64,000 nucleotides of DNA from Acidisoma sp965199065 (GCF_965199065.1 NZ_CBDAQN010000003.1:1798001-1862000); one strand, 5' to 3'. Numbered from the stretch's first letter, positions 1-9,967 are shown. Notes: generated by a model not told the origin, from the sequence alone. Made by a program: numbers and translations.

Positions 1-410
1 GCAACACACTGACGAAGCGGAGATCGGTTAGAATTCGCACCCGCCTATGCGATTCCAATTGGCTATCGGCTTTCGAAGCAGTCGTTACAACCGGGTGGTC
101 AAAATTCGGGCTTCGCCCGATTAGCTGACCTGGACGCAGAACGCATAATATTGTGGAGGACCGAGACATCCGTCGATCTATCCGAGACTGGATGGCGTTG
201 TTTCTGCTAAACCCTGGCCATCGCCAACAGCTACGGTTGTAGCGCAGCAACCGAGTGGTGGAATATTACAGTAGCTGAGCTCCTGTACCTCATTACCGTT
301 AGAACATGGTGTTATCCAATGGGTGCGATGATGAGGCAGATAGTGCAGGTTGAGGACAAGAACTTCTCTCCGGAGACCGCCGGGAGTCGCGCGGCAGTTC
401 GGCAGAGGTC
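1..410. other. No intact gene seen
   Basis: No convincing coding region, RNA gene or repeat was recognised. The last ~50 bases, read in the frame of the downstream aldehyde dehydrogenase pseudogene, give plausible degraded upstream sequence. The usual first ~50 residues of that family are absent, so the stretch probably holds decayed gene sequence. Confidence 0.4.
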
Positions 411-1659
411 ATGGCGCGAGCAGCGCACTGTTTGGCTGCCTGGCAAAACTACAGTTACTTTGACCGCGCCCAAGTTGTCAGAGCAGTCGCGGCAAGAATG
501 CGCGGAATACGTGACCAACTTGCAAACAACCGAACGCACGATATTGGCGCGCTCCGGGCAGAGGCGCAAGCCGATGTCGATCTAGCAGCAGACAGCCTTG
601 AACAGTGCGCTATGCTCGCGATCCATGAGCTGAAGCCAAAGGCGATCCAGCACGCTCCGTACCATGTTCTTAAGCCAATCCCCCTCGGCGTTATCCTTCG
701 CATTGACCGGGATCCGATGTCCTACACAGATCTGGCCCGCTTCGTGGGGCCAAATCTGATGGCGGGCAATGCTGTGTTGGTCATGAGCGGCCTACGCATG
801 CTCCATGCGCCGCGGGCGTTTAGCGCGCTCTTCGATCAACTAGGCGGATCCAAAGGTCTCTGCAGCGCTATGAGCTATGATTTAGATCTGGCTCTGCATC
901 TAATGGATGACGCACGACTGCGCGGTATAGAGGTTATGCGGCGGACCGGCCAAGTGAGTGCCGTTGTGGAACATGCAAGGCGGCTCCACAAGCACGTCGT
1001 TCAGGACGTTTCGGGCAACCACGTGGTCCTTGTGCTTGACGACATGCCCCTGGCCGACGTGCTTGATAATGTCCTACTACGTGGCCCGCGCACCTCGCGG
1101 CTCACCTCAGTCTCCGCAAGGCGTGTCATCGTCGTCGGCCATGAGCGCGCGCGTGAGCTCACGGAGCGTCTCCGTGCGCGTTTGGCGCCGCTCGCAGCCG
1201 GTGATCCCAGTGACCCTTCAACCTCACTCGGTCCGATGCCCTCGCAACGCGCGATCGACATCTTTCTTCATCAGATGCAGCTTTCACGAATTGGGGGTGC
1301 CCGCTTGGCGCTCGGCGGGGCGCAAATGCTCTCCGCCGGAACTCTTCGTCCAACCGACAATCCTGACCGACCTGACGATCAGTAATCCCGTTTCTTCGCA
1401 AAGCATTCATGGCCCTGTCGTCACTGTGCATGCAACATCCACAAAGCGAGATGCAATAGAAGCAGCGCTGCAGTTGCCTGCGGCCGCAGGTAGCCTCGTT
1501 CTGGCGGGTGATCCCGCCGACGCTGCGGCGGTGGCGCACCGGTTGTCGGTGCACTTCACCACGCCAAGTCAGGCAGCCTACAGTAGCCACCTTGCGGAGG
1601 TCAGTCCGTTTATTATCTGGAACCCCACTCGACTGATACCGGCAAAAGAACCGTCTTAA
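411..1659 (+). pseudogene. Aldehyde dehydrogenase family pseudogene (frameshifted, N-terminally truncated)
   Basis: Two overlapping frames together resemble an NAD(P)-dependent aldehyde dehydrogenase. The first frame (411-1385) carries the mid-protein region, including an LDDMPLADVLDNVLL stretch where the family has its LDDADLDAAV segment. The second frame (to 1659) carries the later family signature, a PTILTD followed by GPVV motif. The shift lies at roughly 1320-1350. The catalytic residues are gone: where the family has ELGG this reads DVSG, so the general-base Glu is lost. Where the family has a GQxC motif this reads RLTS, so the nucleophilic Cys is lost. The N-terminal ~50 residues and the C-terminal region after the GPVV block are also missing or degraded. 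This is most simply a dead gene. The family assignment is firm but the original substrate cannot be told. Confidence 0.75.
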
Positions 1660-2316
1660 GCTGTCGTAGCGGATCCAGCGGTCGACGCCGCCGCACCGCT
1701 CGGCTGGCGGAACATATAGAGCCCGGGAGTCGGCGCGAGAGGCTGGCTGAGCCACGACATCTCGACGCCGTCGGACAGAACCCTTCGCTATCGAACGCGG
1801 TCGGACGACTAGCGGTCGTCAAAAGGCTGTCAGCTTTCCCGGGTGACGGCTCCTGATTCTGATCGATCAACGACTGTAGCAACAGCATTGTCGGCCGAGC
1901 ATGTTCAGCGCAAATAACCGCTTGACCCAGGGCTAGTTCAGCTCGGCCGAAGAGTGCTTGGTTGACATCAATTTCGTCATAAACTAAGCGACGGCTCGTT
2001 GATCACTTGTCGTGTGACATTCTAACCGTGGCCTGCAGATTAGACCACTGCCTACTGGCCGCTTCACCTATTTTGCTGCGTTACATGGCAGTTGTCCCCG
2101 CCGTGAGACAGCTGCGATAGACACCTGACGGAAGATCAACCTGGCATTAGCGCCATGCAGCATGAGAGGTTGTCAAGGTAGGGTTTTTCCCAGCGTATGG
2201 TGGCGATGAGTGTCGCGATGCGCGACGTAGCGGCTGTGCAGACCATCGGGTCGGGAAGCCGGTGGCAACATTAGCTTCGAATCCTCCTGCAATATGCGAG
2301 AACGGAGAACCGGATT
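1660..2316. other. Intergenic stretch without a recognisable gene
   Basis: About 650 bases between the pseudogene and the response regulator. Short frames exist on both strands but none resembles a known protein. I see no tRNA, CRISPR or insertion-sequence end. The last ~100 bases must hold the promoter of the regulator operon. A GGAG ribosome-binding motif lies at about 2304, before the TTG start at 2317. Confidence 0.4.
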
Positions 2317-3054
2317 TTGAGTGGCGGTGACACAGAACAAGCCCGGGTTCTCATTGTCGATGATGACGCTGCGTTCCGTGGAATGCTGGCGAGTTATCTG
2401 GAAGGGCAGAACATGCAGGTGAGCACGTCGAGCAGCGGTGAGGAGATGTCGCGGCACATGGTCGCGCGCGAGCCAGACCTCGTTCTCCTCGACCTCCGGC
2501 TTGATAAGGAGGATGGTCTCGATCTGTTGCGCGAACTTCGTTCGCGGTCGAACGTGCCGGTCATCATCATGACTGGACATCGGCGCGACGAGATTGACCG
2601 GGTGGTTGGTCTTGAACTGGGTGCGGATGACTATCTCTCGAAGCCGTTTGGCTTGCGGGAACTTCTGGCGAGGATCCGGGCCGTCCTGAGACGGCACGAG
2701 TTCGGCCGTAACGACATCGACGATCAGACATCGGGCGGCTACCGTTTCGAGGGCTGGGAGCTTGACCTGAAGGCACACCGGCTCGTCGGCAAGGCTGGCG
2801 ATCCCGTTCAGCTGACAAAAGGCGAGTACGCCCTGCTCGTCGCTTTCCTGGCGGCTCCAAATCGGCCGCTTACGCGGGAACATTTATTGCAGGCAACGCG
2901 TGTTCATGAGGACGTGTTCGACCGGAGCATCGACGTGCAGGTGCTGCGGCTTCGGCGTAAACTGGAATTGGACCCAACGGCGCCCCGCATCATCCAGACG
3001 GAACGTGGGATAGGCTACCGGTTCACGTTGCCGGTCGTGCATTTCAACGGCTGA
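2317..3054 (+). CDS. OmpR-family response regulator, VirG-like
   Basis: Two-component DNA-binding response regulator of 245 residues. The receiver domain (about 9-125) has the acidic pair D15/D16, phospho-acceptor D59 in a LVLLDLRL strand, the MTG switch Thr and K109 in LSKPFG. The C-terminal winged helix (about 145-240) has the family's YDRSIDVxxLRLRRKLE type segment and ends RGIGYRF. The EDGL after the receiver strand and the DRSIDV block are close to Agrobacterium VirG as I remember it. The start is TTG, preceded by a GGAGAA ribosome-binding site. The gene is followed after 9 bases by the cytochrome peroxidase and then by a VirA-like kinase, which is its likely partner. Targets are unknown. 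Confidence is high for the family and moderate for the VirG comparison. Confidence 0.9.
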   Translation: MSGGDTEQARVLIVDDDAAFRGMLASYLEGQNMQVSTSSSGEEMSRHMVAREPDLVLLDLRLDKEDGLDLLRELRSRSNVPVIIMTGHRRDEIDRVVGLELGADDYLSKPFGLRELLARIRAVLRRHEFGRNDIDDQTSGGYRFEGWELDLKAHRLVGKAGDPVQLTKGEYALLVAFLAAPNRPLTREHLLQATRVHEDVFDRSIDVQVLRLRRKLELDPTAPRIIQTERGIGYRFTLPVVHFNG

Positions 3055-3063
3055 GGAGGAGCA

Positions 3064-4041
3064 ATGATGTTCCACATAGCGCCGGTCAGAAGCTCTCTAA
3101 GGCCCCGATGGCGCTACGTGCTGGTTCTGGCGCTCCTGGTGGCGAGCCCTGTCCAAGCTCAGTTGCCGACAGTCTCAGCTGGGAGCGCTAAAGTTGCGGA
3201 ACAGGAACCGATAACGCCGGTGCCCCCACCTCCACCGAGCGATCCTCGCATTGTGGCGCTCGGTGAGCATCTTTTCGATGATCCACATCTGTCTCGCGAC
3301 GGGACGCGTGCCTGTTCATCCTGCCACGACGTCCGAACCAACGGCTCCGACGGGAGGCGGTTCGATCTGACCCCCAACGGAGGGCTTGCCACGTTCCGGA
3401 CCCTAACGGTTTTCAACGCGGCCTTGAGTTTTCGCTTGAACTGGGAGGGTAATGCAGAGTCGCTGGAAGACGCCGCGGCGCTGTCGCTCGCGGATCCGCA
3501 GCTGATGGCATCAAGCGTTGCCGCAGCGGTGATTGCAGTTGACGCTGACAAGGTTTTGAGTCGGCAATTCAAGAAGGTCTATGGTCATGGCCCCGATGGC
3601 CGCGACCTCCTGAACGCTATTGCTATGTACGAACGTTCTTTAGTGACACCCGGGAGCCGGTTCGACCTTTGGTTGGGCGGCGACAAAGCGGCGCTGTCGC
3701 CCGAAGAGATCACCGGTTATCAGCTGTTCAAATCGTTCGGCTGCGTCTCCTGTCATCAAGGCGTGGACCTGGGTGGCAACCTGTTCGAGCGCAGCGGGAT
3801 TTTTCATCCTATTGGAGGAGCACAAGAGCAGTTCCTGCTCGTGCCCAGTCTAAGGAACATCGCCGTCATGGCACCTTATTTCCACAACGGGAGTGGAGGG
3901 ACCTTGGACAAGGCCGTGGCCGAGATGGGGTATGCCCAGCTCGATCGTCATCTTTCGGATGATCAGGTCAAGGCTATATGTGCCTTTCTCACGACGTTGA
4001 CGGGACGCTTCAATGGCAGACAACTGACCCAAGCGCGATGA
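3064..4041 (+). CDS. Di-haem cytochrome c peroxidase family protein (CcpA/MauG type)
   Basis: Secreted c-type cytochrome of 325 residues. Residues 1-33 form a Sec signal peptide (basic SLRPRWR, hydrophobic core, cut near VQAQ), so the protein should act in the periplasm. Two haem-attachment motifs are present: CSSCH at 84-88 and CVSCH at 227-231. A proline-rich linker lies at about 51-59. The family reduces hydrogen peroxide or carries out MauG-like oxidations, and sequence alone does not separate these. The gene lies between the response regulator (9-bp gap) and the kinase (ATGA overlap), so it is translationally coupled to a sensory pair. This suggests a role in sensing or in a stress response (inference). 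A GAGGAG ribosome-binding site precedes the ATG. Confidence 0.9.
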   Translation: MMFHIAPVRSSLRPRWRYVLVLALLVASPVQAQLPTVSAGSAKVAEQEPITPVPPPPPSDPRIVALGEHLFDDPHLSRDGTRACSSCHDVRTNGSDGRRFDLTPNGGLATFRTLTVFNAALSFRLNWEGNAESLEDAAALSLADPQLMASSVAAAVIAVDADKVLSRQFKKVYGHGPDGRDLLNAIAMYERSLVTPGSRFDLWLGGDKAALSPEEITGYQLFKSFGCVSCHQGVDLGGNLFERSGIFHPIGGAQEQFLLVPSLRNIAVMAPYFHNGSGGTLDKAVAEMGYAQLDRHLSDDQVKAICAFLTTLTGRFNGRQLTQAR

Positions 4042-6458
4042 GGACAATCGGCGGTCTGGCCGTTCTGGCGGTGCTGCTCGTCTCCTGGCTGTGTTTCATC
4101 GGCACCAACGCGAATACTCCGCGTGATGATCATGCAATGGCGACGTTGAACCAGTTCATCGCGACGGGCAGCGGCCTTCGCGAAAACATCCTCAATGCGC
4201 GCCTTGGACTGCTAAGAGATTATGATCCGGTCGACCAGGAGATGACTCAGCTCCACCAAGCTCTCCAAGGCCTGAGCGACGACGGCGTTTCTAAAGCCGT
4301 CACCGCTCCCTTGGAGGACCTGATCGATCGGCAGGACGAACTGACGGAACGCTTCAAAAGCGATAACGCTCTCCTCCAGAATGCGCTGGCTTACTTTGGC
4401 CTGATGAGTGGACAGGCGGGTTTCGCGGCGCACGGGGCAGCTACAAATGCCGCCATTGCGGCGCTGTCGACTTCCGTCCTGCATCTCATGCTTGATCCGT
4501 CGCCTGCATCTGCAGAGCAGGTCCAGACAGACTTGGATCGTCTCGCGGCCCAGTCGGGACCGAAAGATGCGGATGTCAGAAACGGCTTGCTTGCGCATGG
4601 CCGGTCTCTGCGCGATCTGCTTCCGGCCACGGATAAGGTGCTGCAGGCACTTTATGATCTTCCCATATCAGCGGCGGAGAATACCGCCCGTAAGGCGATC
4701 CTTGCGCAGCAGAAGGATATCATGGTCCGAGCCGGACGGTATCGCCTCGCACTCTACACGGTTTCCCTCGTGCTGCTCCTGCTGCTGACACTGCTTGGGC
4801 TACAACTAAGACGCATCATGGAGACGTTAAGGCGGCGCGCGGCGTTTGAACATGCGATGGCAGGCATTTCGATGACCTTCGTCAATGCAAGAGCGACTGA
4901 CCTTCAAGATGTCGTCGAGAAGGCCCTGGCCGAGCTTGCCTGGTGGATCGGCGCGGAGAGCGCCTGTTTTGCCAGTTTTGCGCCGCCGCAGCTCTTCACC
5001 TGGAGCCGGGACGGCAGAGGCTGGACGGCTGTCCAACCTCCCAGCCTTCCGGACAAGGCGCTGCCATCGCCGGAGATCCACTACTACCCCGTGGTCAAGC
5101 GCATGACCGCTGGGTCGGAGAAAGACGCGCTCATGGCAGCAGGCTTGTCGGGATACTTGGTCATACCAGCTCCCGGCTCGGATGCTCTTGGTTATACGCT
5201 CGGATTTGCAGCGCTCACCAAGCCGATGACCTGGCCTCCGAGTGATCTTGCACCGCTCCGTATGGCTGCGGACAACATCGCGAACGCCGTTAGTCGGGTG
5301 CAGTTGGAACTGGAGCATGGAAGGCTTGAGGCCAGCCTGCAGCAGGCGCGCCGGATGGAGACGGTCGGAGCCCTCACGAGCGGCGTTGCTCACAATTTCA
5401 ACAACGTGATCGCGGCGATCCTTGGCCACACCGAGATGCAGGAGGCCGAGGTTCAAGCGGAGACGAGGCTGGGGCGGCATGTTCAAGGCGTTCGTCAGGC
5501 GGCAGAACGTGCGCGGGACCTCGTTGAGCAGATTCTTCATTTTGGGAGGCGGAAAGAGCCCTCCGAGCGGCGCATCTCCTTGAGCCTTTTGCTCGCCGAA
5601 ACTGAAATGCAGCTTAAAGCCGCGCTCCCGCAGAGCATTCAATTGGTTTTGGACAGCGTGCCGGACCACGCGGTCGTTCGCGGCGACCCTGCTCAACTCC
5701 AGCAGATCATCATGAACCTCTGCAACAACGCGTCCCAAGCCATGGGAGGAGCGGGCGTCATCCGGTTGCACGTGGCCATAAGGCAGATGGCGAAGCTTTT
5801 CCATCTCAGTCACGCCGAGCTCGCCGCCGGTGCATACGTCTCCATAGCCGTGGCCGATACAGGATGCGGCATGGAAGCCGGAACACTCGAGCATCTGTTC
5901 GAACCCTTCTTTACGACACGCGCGGAAGGGCACGGACTAGGATTGGCGACGGCGCATGAGATTGTCACCAGTTATGCAGGTGGGATGAACGTGCTGAGTC
6001 ATCCGGGCCAAGGCAGCACATTCGAAGTCTGGCTTCCTCTGGTCGTGACAGGCGACGCTGACTCGGTCGCACCAAGGCTGTCCCGCATTAGCGGCAAGGG
6101 TGAGACTGCCATGATCGTGAACGAGGATGGGAGCCGCTTGCTGCACGACGAGGAGGTCGTGGCAGCCCTCGGATACGAGCCGATCGGCTATCTCGACCCG
6201 CATGAGGCCATTAATGCGTGCCGCACGACGCCCGGGCGGTTCGACGTGATCCTGGTCACCAACGTCCAGTCCTGCATGCCTGCGCTTGCGCTAGCAACCA
6301 GTTTGCACGCGATCGCTCCTAACCTGCCGATTATCTTGGCAACTGCGAGCGACGGGCTCAGCGTCGATGCGCTTGCCGCGGCTGGTGTCTCCGAGGTCAT
6401 CAAGGCACCTCTGACTTCCGCCGAGCTTGCGTCGACGTTGCCTCGCTGGGTTCAATGA
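4038..6458 (+). CDS. VirA-like hybrid sensor histidine kinase with degenerate receiver
   Basis: Membrane sensor kinase of 806 residues from the ATG at 4038, which overlaps the previous stop (ATGA). TM1 spans about 4-20, a helical periplasmic domain about 21-233, and TM2 about 234-256 (a leucine-rich run followed by LRR). A GAF-like region follows (about 290-420). The phospho-accepting H452 lies in GVAHNFNN, like VirA's AHEFNN. The HATPase domain has DTGCGM and GHGLGLA. The C-terminal ~110 residues look like a receiver, but the strand that should carry the acceptor Asp reads VILVTNVQS with no Asp, so it is probably a pseudo-receiver. The architecture matches VirA/VirG-type phenolic sensing, although the periplasmic domain differs enough that the ligand is unknown. 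The partner is presumably the regulator at 2317-3054. Confidence 0.88.
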   Translation: MRTIGGLAVLAVLLVSWLCFIGTNANTPRDDHAMATLNQFIATGSGLRENILNARLGLLRDYDPVDQEMTQLHQALQGLSDDGVSKAVTAPLEDLIDRQDELTERFKSDNALLQNALAYFGLMSGQAGFAAHGAATNAAIAALSTSVLHLMLDPSPASAEQVQTDLDRLAAQSGPKDADVRNGLLAHGRSLRDLLPATDKVLQALYDLPISAAENTARKAILAQQKDIMVRAGRYRLALYTVSLVLLLLLTLLGLQLRRIMETLRRRAAFEHAMAGISMTFVNARATDLQDVVEKALAELAWWIGAESACFASFAPPQLFTWSRDGRGWTAVQPPSLPDKALPSPEIHYYPVVKRMTAGSEKDALMAAGLSGYLVIPAPGSDALGYTLGFAALTKPMTWPPSDLAPLRMAADNIANAVSRVQLELEHGRLEASLQQARRMETVGALTSGVAHNFNNVIAAILGHTEMQEAEVQAETRLGRHVQGVRQAAERARDLVEQILHFGRRKEPSERRISLSLLLAETEMQLKAALPQSIQLVLDSVPDHAVVRGDPAQLQQIIMNLCNNASQAMGGAGVIRLHVAIRQMAKLFHLSHAELAAGAYVSIAVADTGCGMEAGTLEHLFEPFFTTRAEGHGLGLATAHEIVTSYAGGMNVLSHPGQGSTFEVWLPLVVTGDADSVAPRLSRISGKGETAMIVNEDGSRLLHDEEVVAALGYEPIGYLDPHEAINACRTTPGRFDVILVTNVQSCMPALALATSLHAIAPNLPIILATASDGLSVDALAAAGVSEVIKAPLTSAELASTLPRWVQ

Positions 6459-6505
6459 CCAACGAGCAGCATGATGAATGTCGTTGCCGGGGCGGTTAGA
6501 AATCC

Positions 6506-6553
6506 TTAGCGGTAGTTGAGCGGGGTGAGGCCAGCCAACGCTGACCGCGCGGA
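6506..6553 (-). pseudogene. C-terminal remnant of an IS3-family transposase
   Basis: Read on the minus strand, this short stretch encodes RSALAGLTPLNYR followed by a TAA stop. It matches the end of IS3-family integrase-core transposases (HSALGGLTPxxY). Only these few codons survive. It sits 47 bases after the kinase stop and just before the ISL3-like remnant. It is too short to be a gene but is recognisable as insertion debris. Confidence 0.5.
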
Positions 6554-6662
6554 TCATGCTTTTACAATGCGCCGGCGCCGCATATCCGCAGACCGCTGCG
6601 TCAGCCAGAACCAAACAACGAGCTGTTTGCGATGATGCGCCCCTGACGCTAACCGTTCACCA

Positions 6663-7674
6663 TCAGACGGCGGCCGTCGAGCACTTTGCCAGATGATCCC
6701 GGTAAACCCCACGCTTCCGGCTGAGACCAAGCTCCCGGACGATCTGGGCTGCGGTCTTGCGAGCAGCATGCAGGGCGCGCACGTCAGTGAACACGGTCTC
6801 GAGCGACCGGCGTTGCGAAGACTGGATCAGATGTTCATATTCGGCGACCTGCGGATTGCCACGCGGAGCGCATTGTGGAGCCTTCCCGGCATCCTCACAC
6901 TGTAGCGGCCGGTGTCGCAAGGGTCGCTCCAGACGGCTCAGCTGGTGCTCGATGCGCTCCCGCAGGTTCTTAACCAGGTGGAAGCGGTCCGCGATGTGCC
7001 GGGCCTGAGATGCGCCTTGCCGTGCGCCTTCAACGTAGGGGCCGTAGCGATCGCGGCTGACGATCTCCACGGCTGGATGCTGGCGCAGCCAATCCGCCGG
7101 TACTGGCAGAAGACCGGTCCGGCAGCACGTCGACTACCTTCCGGCGCTCGAGATCCACCAGCATAGTGCCGAATGTGTTCCTCGGCGCCACGCCCACTCG
7201 TCGATGCCGACCACACGCAGTGGCGCATCGTCCTGCCGCCGCCGGACAGCCTGCTTGAGCTGTCTCAGCAGCGCATGCCGGCTAGCCGGAAAGCCAAGCT
7301 GCGCAGCTAACCTTTCTGCTGGCCGTCCACCTACGGCATGAGCCAGCAGGCCCACGATGCCATCCAGCCTGGATGTCCGCTGGGCGTGGGAGGCTGCTGC
7401 CTGTGGCATTCGCTCCGTGAAGATGACCAGCTCGCATCCAAGGTTCCGGCATCGCCATCGTGAGGACCGAAGCCGAATGACGACAGGCAAACCCTGAACC
7501 GGAAGGTCCCGCAACACGCGGGTATAGCGGCTGTGCCGCGCCGCCGTTGGACACCGCACCGGGGGCACCCGGCCGTTCCACCGCTCCCAGCATCGACCGC
7601 CGGTATCCGCTCAGCCAATGGATACACCGACTCCAACCTTTCCTATCGCACGAGCGACGGAAACTCAGGCGCAC
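6663..7674 (-). pseudogene. ISL3-family transposase remnant, multiply frameshifted
   Basis: Several minus-strand frames in succession make up one ISL3-type transposase. An N-terminal segment has RHSRYTRVLRDLPVQG followed by FTERMPQAA and a GG-ARLA-type helix-turn-helix region. A middle segment contains GIDEWAWRRG, the first catalytic Asp region. A C-terminal segment contains VSRDRYGPYVEGARQGA and then ADRFHLVKNLRE, the second DDE Asp region. The frame changes at least three times (near 7560, 7150-7220 and 6940-7060), so no functional transposase can be made. Terminal inverted repeats were not resolved. A mobile element inserted and decayed here, between the two-component operon and the catabolic genes. 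Confidence 0.75.
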
Positions 7675-8475
7675 TCGCCTCCCGGTTCTCGGGGCTGAAC
7701 TTCTATTTCAGCTGCAACTGCTCCCCTTAGCTAAGAAATCCACACGAAACAGTATTGGTCGATGGTTCCAGCATTGAACAGCGGCTGGAGAATAACATGC
7801 CATTCGACGCGATGGGGGTTCCGGGAGAGCCTCGTCTTGAGCGTTCCCGGACAAGAAGAATACGATGGCTGCAGACGGTGGGGAAAAACACTCTTCTTTT
7901 TGAACGTCTGTTCATGCTGTCGTTAAGCAGCATCACGATCTCCTTTATCGAAGGAATGGCCGCTTACTGCAAAGCATTCCATGGTTGCTCCCTGGACTGC
8001 ACTTATCCGGCGATGGTCTCCGACATTGATGCACCATGCTGGCCCGAGAAGATGGGTCGTAGTGATCGGCGTGGAAGCGATCATAACAGCGATGGGCCGC
8101 GAGGATGCTCCTCGGAGAAACTTGGAGTTCTATTAGGTGATTAGATTTCTAGACCATGTCAGAACACGAACGCCCGGAAGTAAGAAGGCACTCCACCGAT
8201 CGGGGGACCTACGGCGCTGCTATTGGCCTCACCGCGCCGTGCTCATTATTGTGCGCAAGGAAGTCTCTCCCGTCCGTTGCCCAGGAATACTGCATAAAGG
8301 CTGCCGCGCGTGTCTCCTGATTGCAAAGACTGGGTGGGCTAAATTGGTAGAGGAGCCGAGCCGTGGCGACCCATTCCGAAGCGATGGGGTCGAGGCCTAC
8401 ATCGATTTTGAATGTGAAGGTGACCTCTAGACGTGACTTTAGTGTCGCGAGCATATGAACAATCAGGGTTTGGCC
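7675..8475. other. No recognisable gene between transposase remnants
   Basis: The stretch holds one open frame (7755-8144, plus strand, 129 codons) whose translation resembles nothing I know and has no clear ribosome-binding site. It also holds the fused, non-transposase 3' part (8209-8475, minus) of a frame that begins in the IS5-like remnant; this part carries an IASEWVATARLLYQ segment that I could not place. Both are probably chance frames or decayed host genes broken by transposition. Confidence 0.35.
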
Positions 8476-8968
8476 TGTGCTGATGTCGCCGAGCATGTCG
8501 CCAGCGCTTCGCCCGTCATGCGCTTGGCCTTCGGTCAGCTTGAGGGCAATCGCATTGCTGTTGGCATCAACAAGAGCGTGGATCTTCGTGGTTAGCCCGC
8601 CCCGCGAGCGCTCCATGCATCGGGCTGGAGCGTCGTGCCCTTCGTCGGTTTCCGATGGCCCCCTTTTTGACGTTCGCGGCATGCTGATGAACCCGGATAG
8701 ACGAGGAGTCGATCATTTGCAGATCCCCGTCGTAAGCTCGCGTTGTAGCAGGTCGTAGGCGGCCCATAGCGCTCAGGGATATCTGCCCATGGTGATCCCG
8801 TGCGCAAGCGCCAGTAGATGCCGTTCAGGACCCGACGGTCATCGGCCCGTGTCACCCCACGCGGCTTGTTCGGAAGCAGTGGCTCGATGATAGACCACTC
8901 GAAATCCTTCACTTCATACCGGCGCGGGCTCATGATCACTCCCATCCGACAGGGAGTTTGAATCAGAT
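8476..8968 (-). mobile_element. IS5-family insertion sequence remnant (truncated, frameshifted)
   Basis: The transposase starts at about 8933 on the minus strand with MSPRRYEVKDFEWSIIEPLL, typical of IS5-family (IS427-like) elements. The homology continues in a second frame (YDGDLQMIDSSSIRVHQHAA, the first DDE Asp) and a third (GRSRGGLTTKIHALVDANSN ... LTEGQAHDGRSA). It stops abruptly after a DISTGQTL segment near 8476, so the C-terminal third, including the later catalytic residues, is missing. The left end near 8945-8968, an ATTCAAACTCCCT stretch on the minus strand, looks like the element's terminal repeat. No matching right end was found. The element is non-functional. Confidence 0.75.
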
Positions 8969-9071
8969 TTTCCTTGCCGTGGAATCCCGTTTATCAGTTG
9001 AAGACCTAGTTCTTTGCCAGGCACATGGGGCAAAGTCGTCGCTGATCGCGGGCGACTTTACGAAGAGTTGC

Positions 9072-9854
9072 TCACTCAGGTCCCAGCAGTCGGCGAAGTT
9101 CGTCTTGGAGACGCAAAAGGCGAGGCAGAAAAGCCACCCGCAATTCCTCGACACTCACGCGCGCGGCCTGCGCACCTACATTCAGCGCCGCGACGACTGT
9201 GCCTTTGTTGTTGTAGAGCGGCACTGCGATAGAGCGAAGACCTAACTCAAGCTCCTCATCGACGATCGCGCAGCCTTCCGCTCGGACAGAGGTGAGTTCG
9301 GCCATCAACTGGTCCAGACTGATGATTGTCTTCGGAGTGAGCGATCTTAAACCGCTTTCTTCGATCAAAGCCTGGGCGGCAGCGGGGGGTAACGTGGCGA
9401 GCAATACGCGCCCCATCGAGGAGCAGTAGGCTGGGAGGCGGCTGCCTATGTTCAGATTGATCGACATGACACGCTGCCGCGAAGCGCGGGCCACATAGAC
9501 GACGGCGGCGCCATCCAGTACTGAGACGGAACAGCTTTCGCCCATGTCCCTCGCGAGTTGCTCCAGTAACGGCTGGACCACATTCGGCAACGACGCGGAA
9601 TGAAGATAAGCGTGTCCGAGCCGGAGAATCCGGGGTGTCAGCCTGAAATGCTTACCCTCTAGTTCGGCATAGCCGAGGGCGATGAGGGTGAGCAGCAGCC
9701 GACGACAGGTTGCACGATCCATATCCGTGGCGCGGGAGACATCGGAGATGGAGAGGCGGGAATGATCGGTATCGAACGCCTCGATGATGCGCAGCCCCTT
9801 CATGAAGCCGCCCACGAGGTTCCGGTCACGAGGTCCGAGCATTAAACGATCCAT
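9072..9854 (-). CDS. pcaR: IclR-family transcriptional regulator, PcaR/PcaU type
   Basis: Regulator of 260 residues: an N-terminal winged helix-turn-helix (about 15-75, with ISDVSRATDMDRATCRRLL) and a C-terminal IclR effector domain (about 85-255, with GESCSVSVLDGAAVVYVARA, SSMGRVLLA and VDEELELGLRSIAVPLYN). PcaR/PcaU proteins of this subgroup sense 3-oxoadipate or protocatechuate and control beta-ketoadipate genes (family knowledge). Here it is divergent from pcaIJF. Two matching 15-bp palindromes lie in the shared promoter, one only 9 bases before this start, implying autoregulation. ATG at 9854 is used; an internal Met at residue 5 is an alternative start. Confidence 0.88.
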   Translation of the reverse strand: MDRLMLGPRDRNLVGGFMKGLRIIEAFDTDHSRLSISDVSRATDMDRATCRRLLLTLIALGYAELEGKHFRLTPRILRLGHAYLHSASLPNVVQPLLEQLARDMGESCSVSVLDGAAVVYVARASRQRVMSINLNIGSRLPAYCSSMGRVLLATLPPAAAQALIEESGLRSLTPKTIISLDQLMAELTSVRAEGCAIVDEELELGLRSIAVPLYNNKGTVVAALNVGAQAARVSVEELRVAFLPRLLRLQDELRRLLGPE

Positions 9855-9863
9855 TCATGAAGT

Positions 9864-9878
9864 GTGCGCAATTCGCAC
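9864..9878. promoter_or_regulatory. Putative PcaR box 1
   Basis: GTGCGCAATTCGCAC is a perfect inverted repeat of 5-bp arms around five AT-rich bases. It shares its arms and length with a second copy at 9968-9982. It resembles the 15-bp PcaR site of Pseudomonas putida as I remember it (GTTCGATAATCGCAC). It lies immediately upstream of the regulator start, which suits autorepression. Confidence 0.7.
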
Positions 9879-9967
9879 GGTTCAGGTGGCCACTCAAGCA
9901 GTTGAATGATTGATCGAGGTTGCGTTCCGCGCTTCGACACGCCACATTAGATGCAATGAGCACGGCT

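Noticed and set aside
2317..6458. Virulence (vir) region of a tumour-inducing plasmid
   Set aside because: Only the regulator and kinase resemble VirG/VirA; no virB, virD or border sequences are present.
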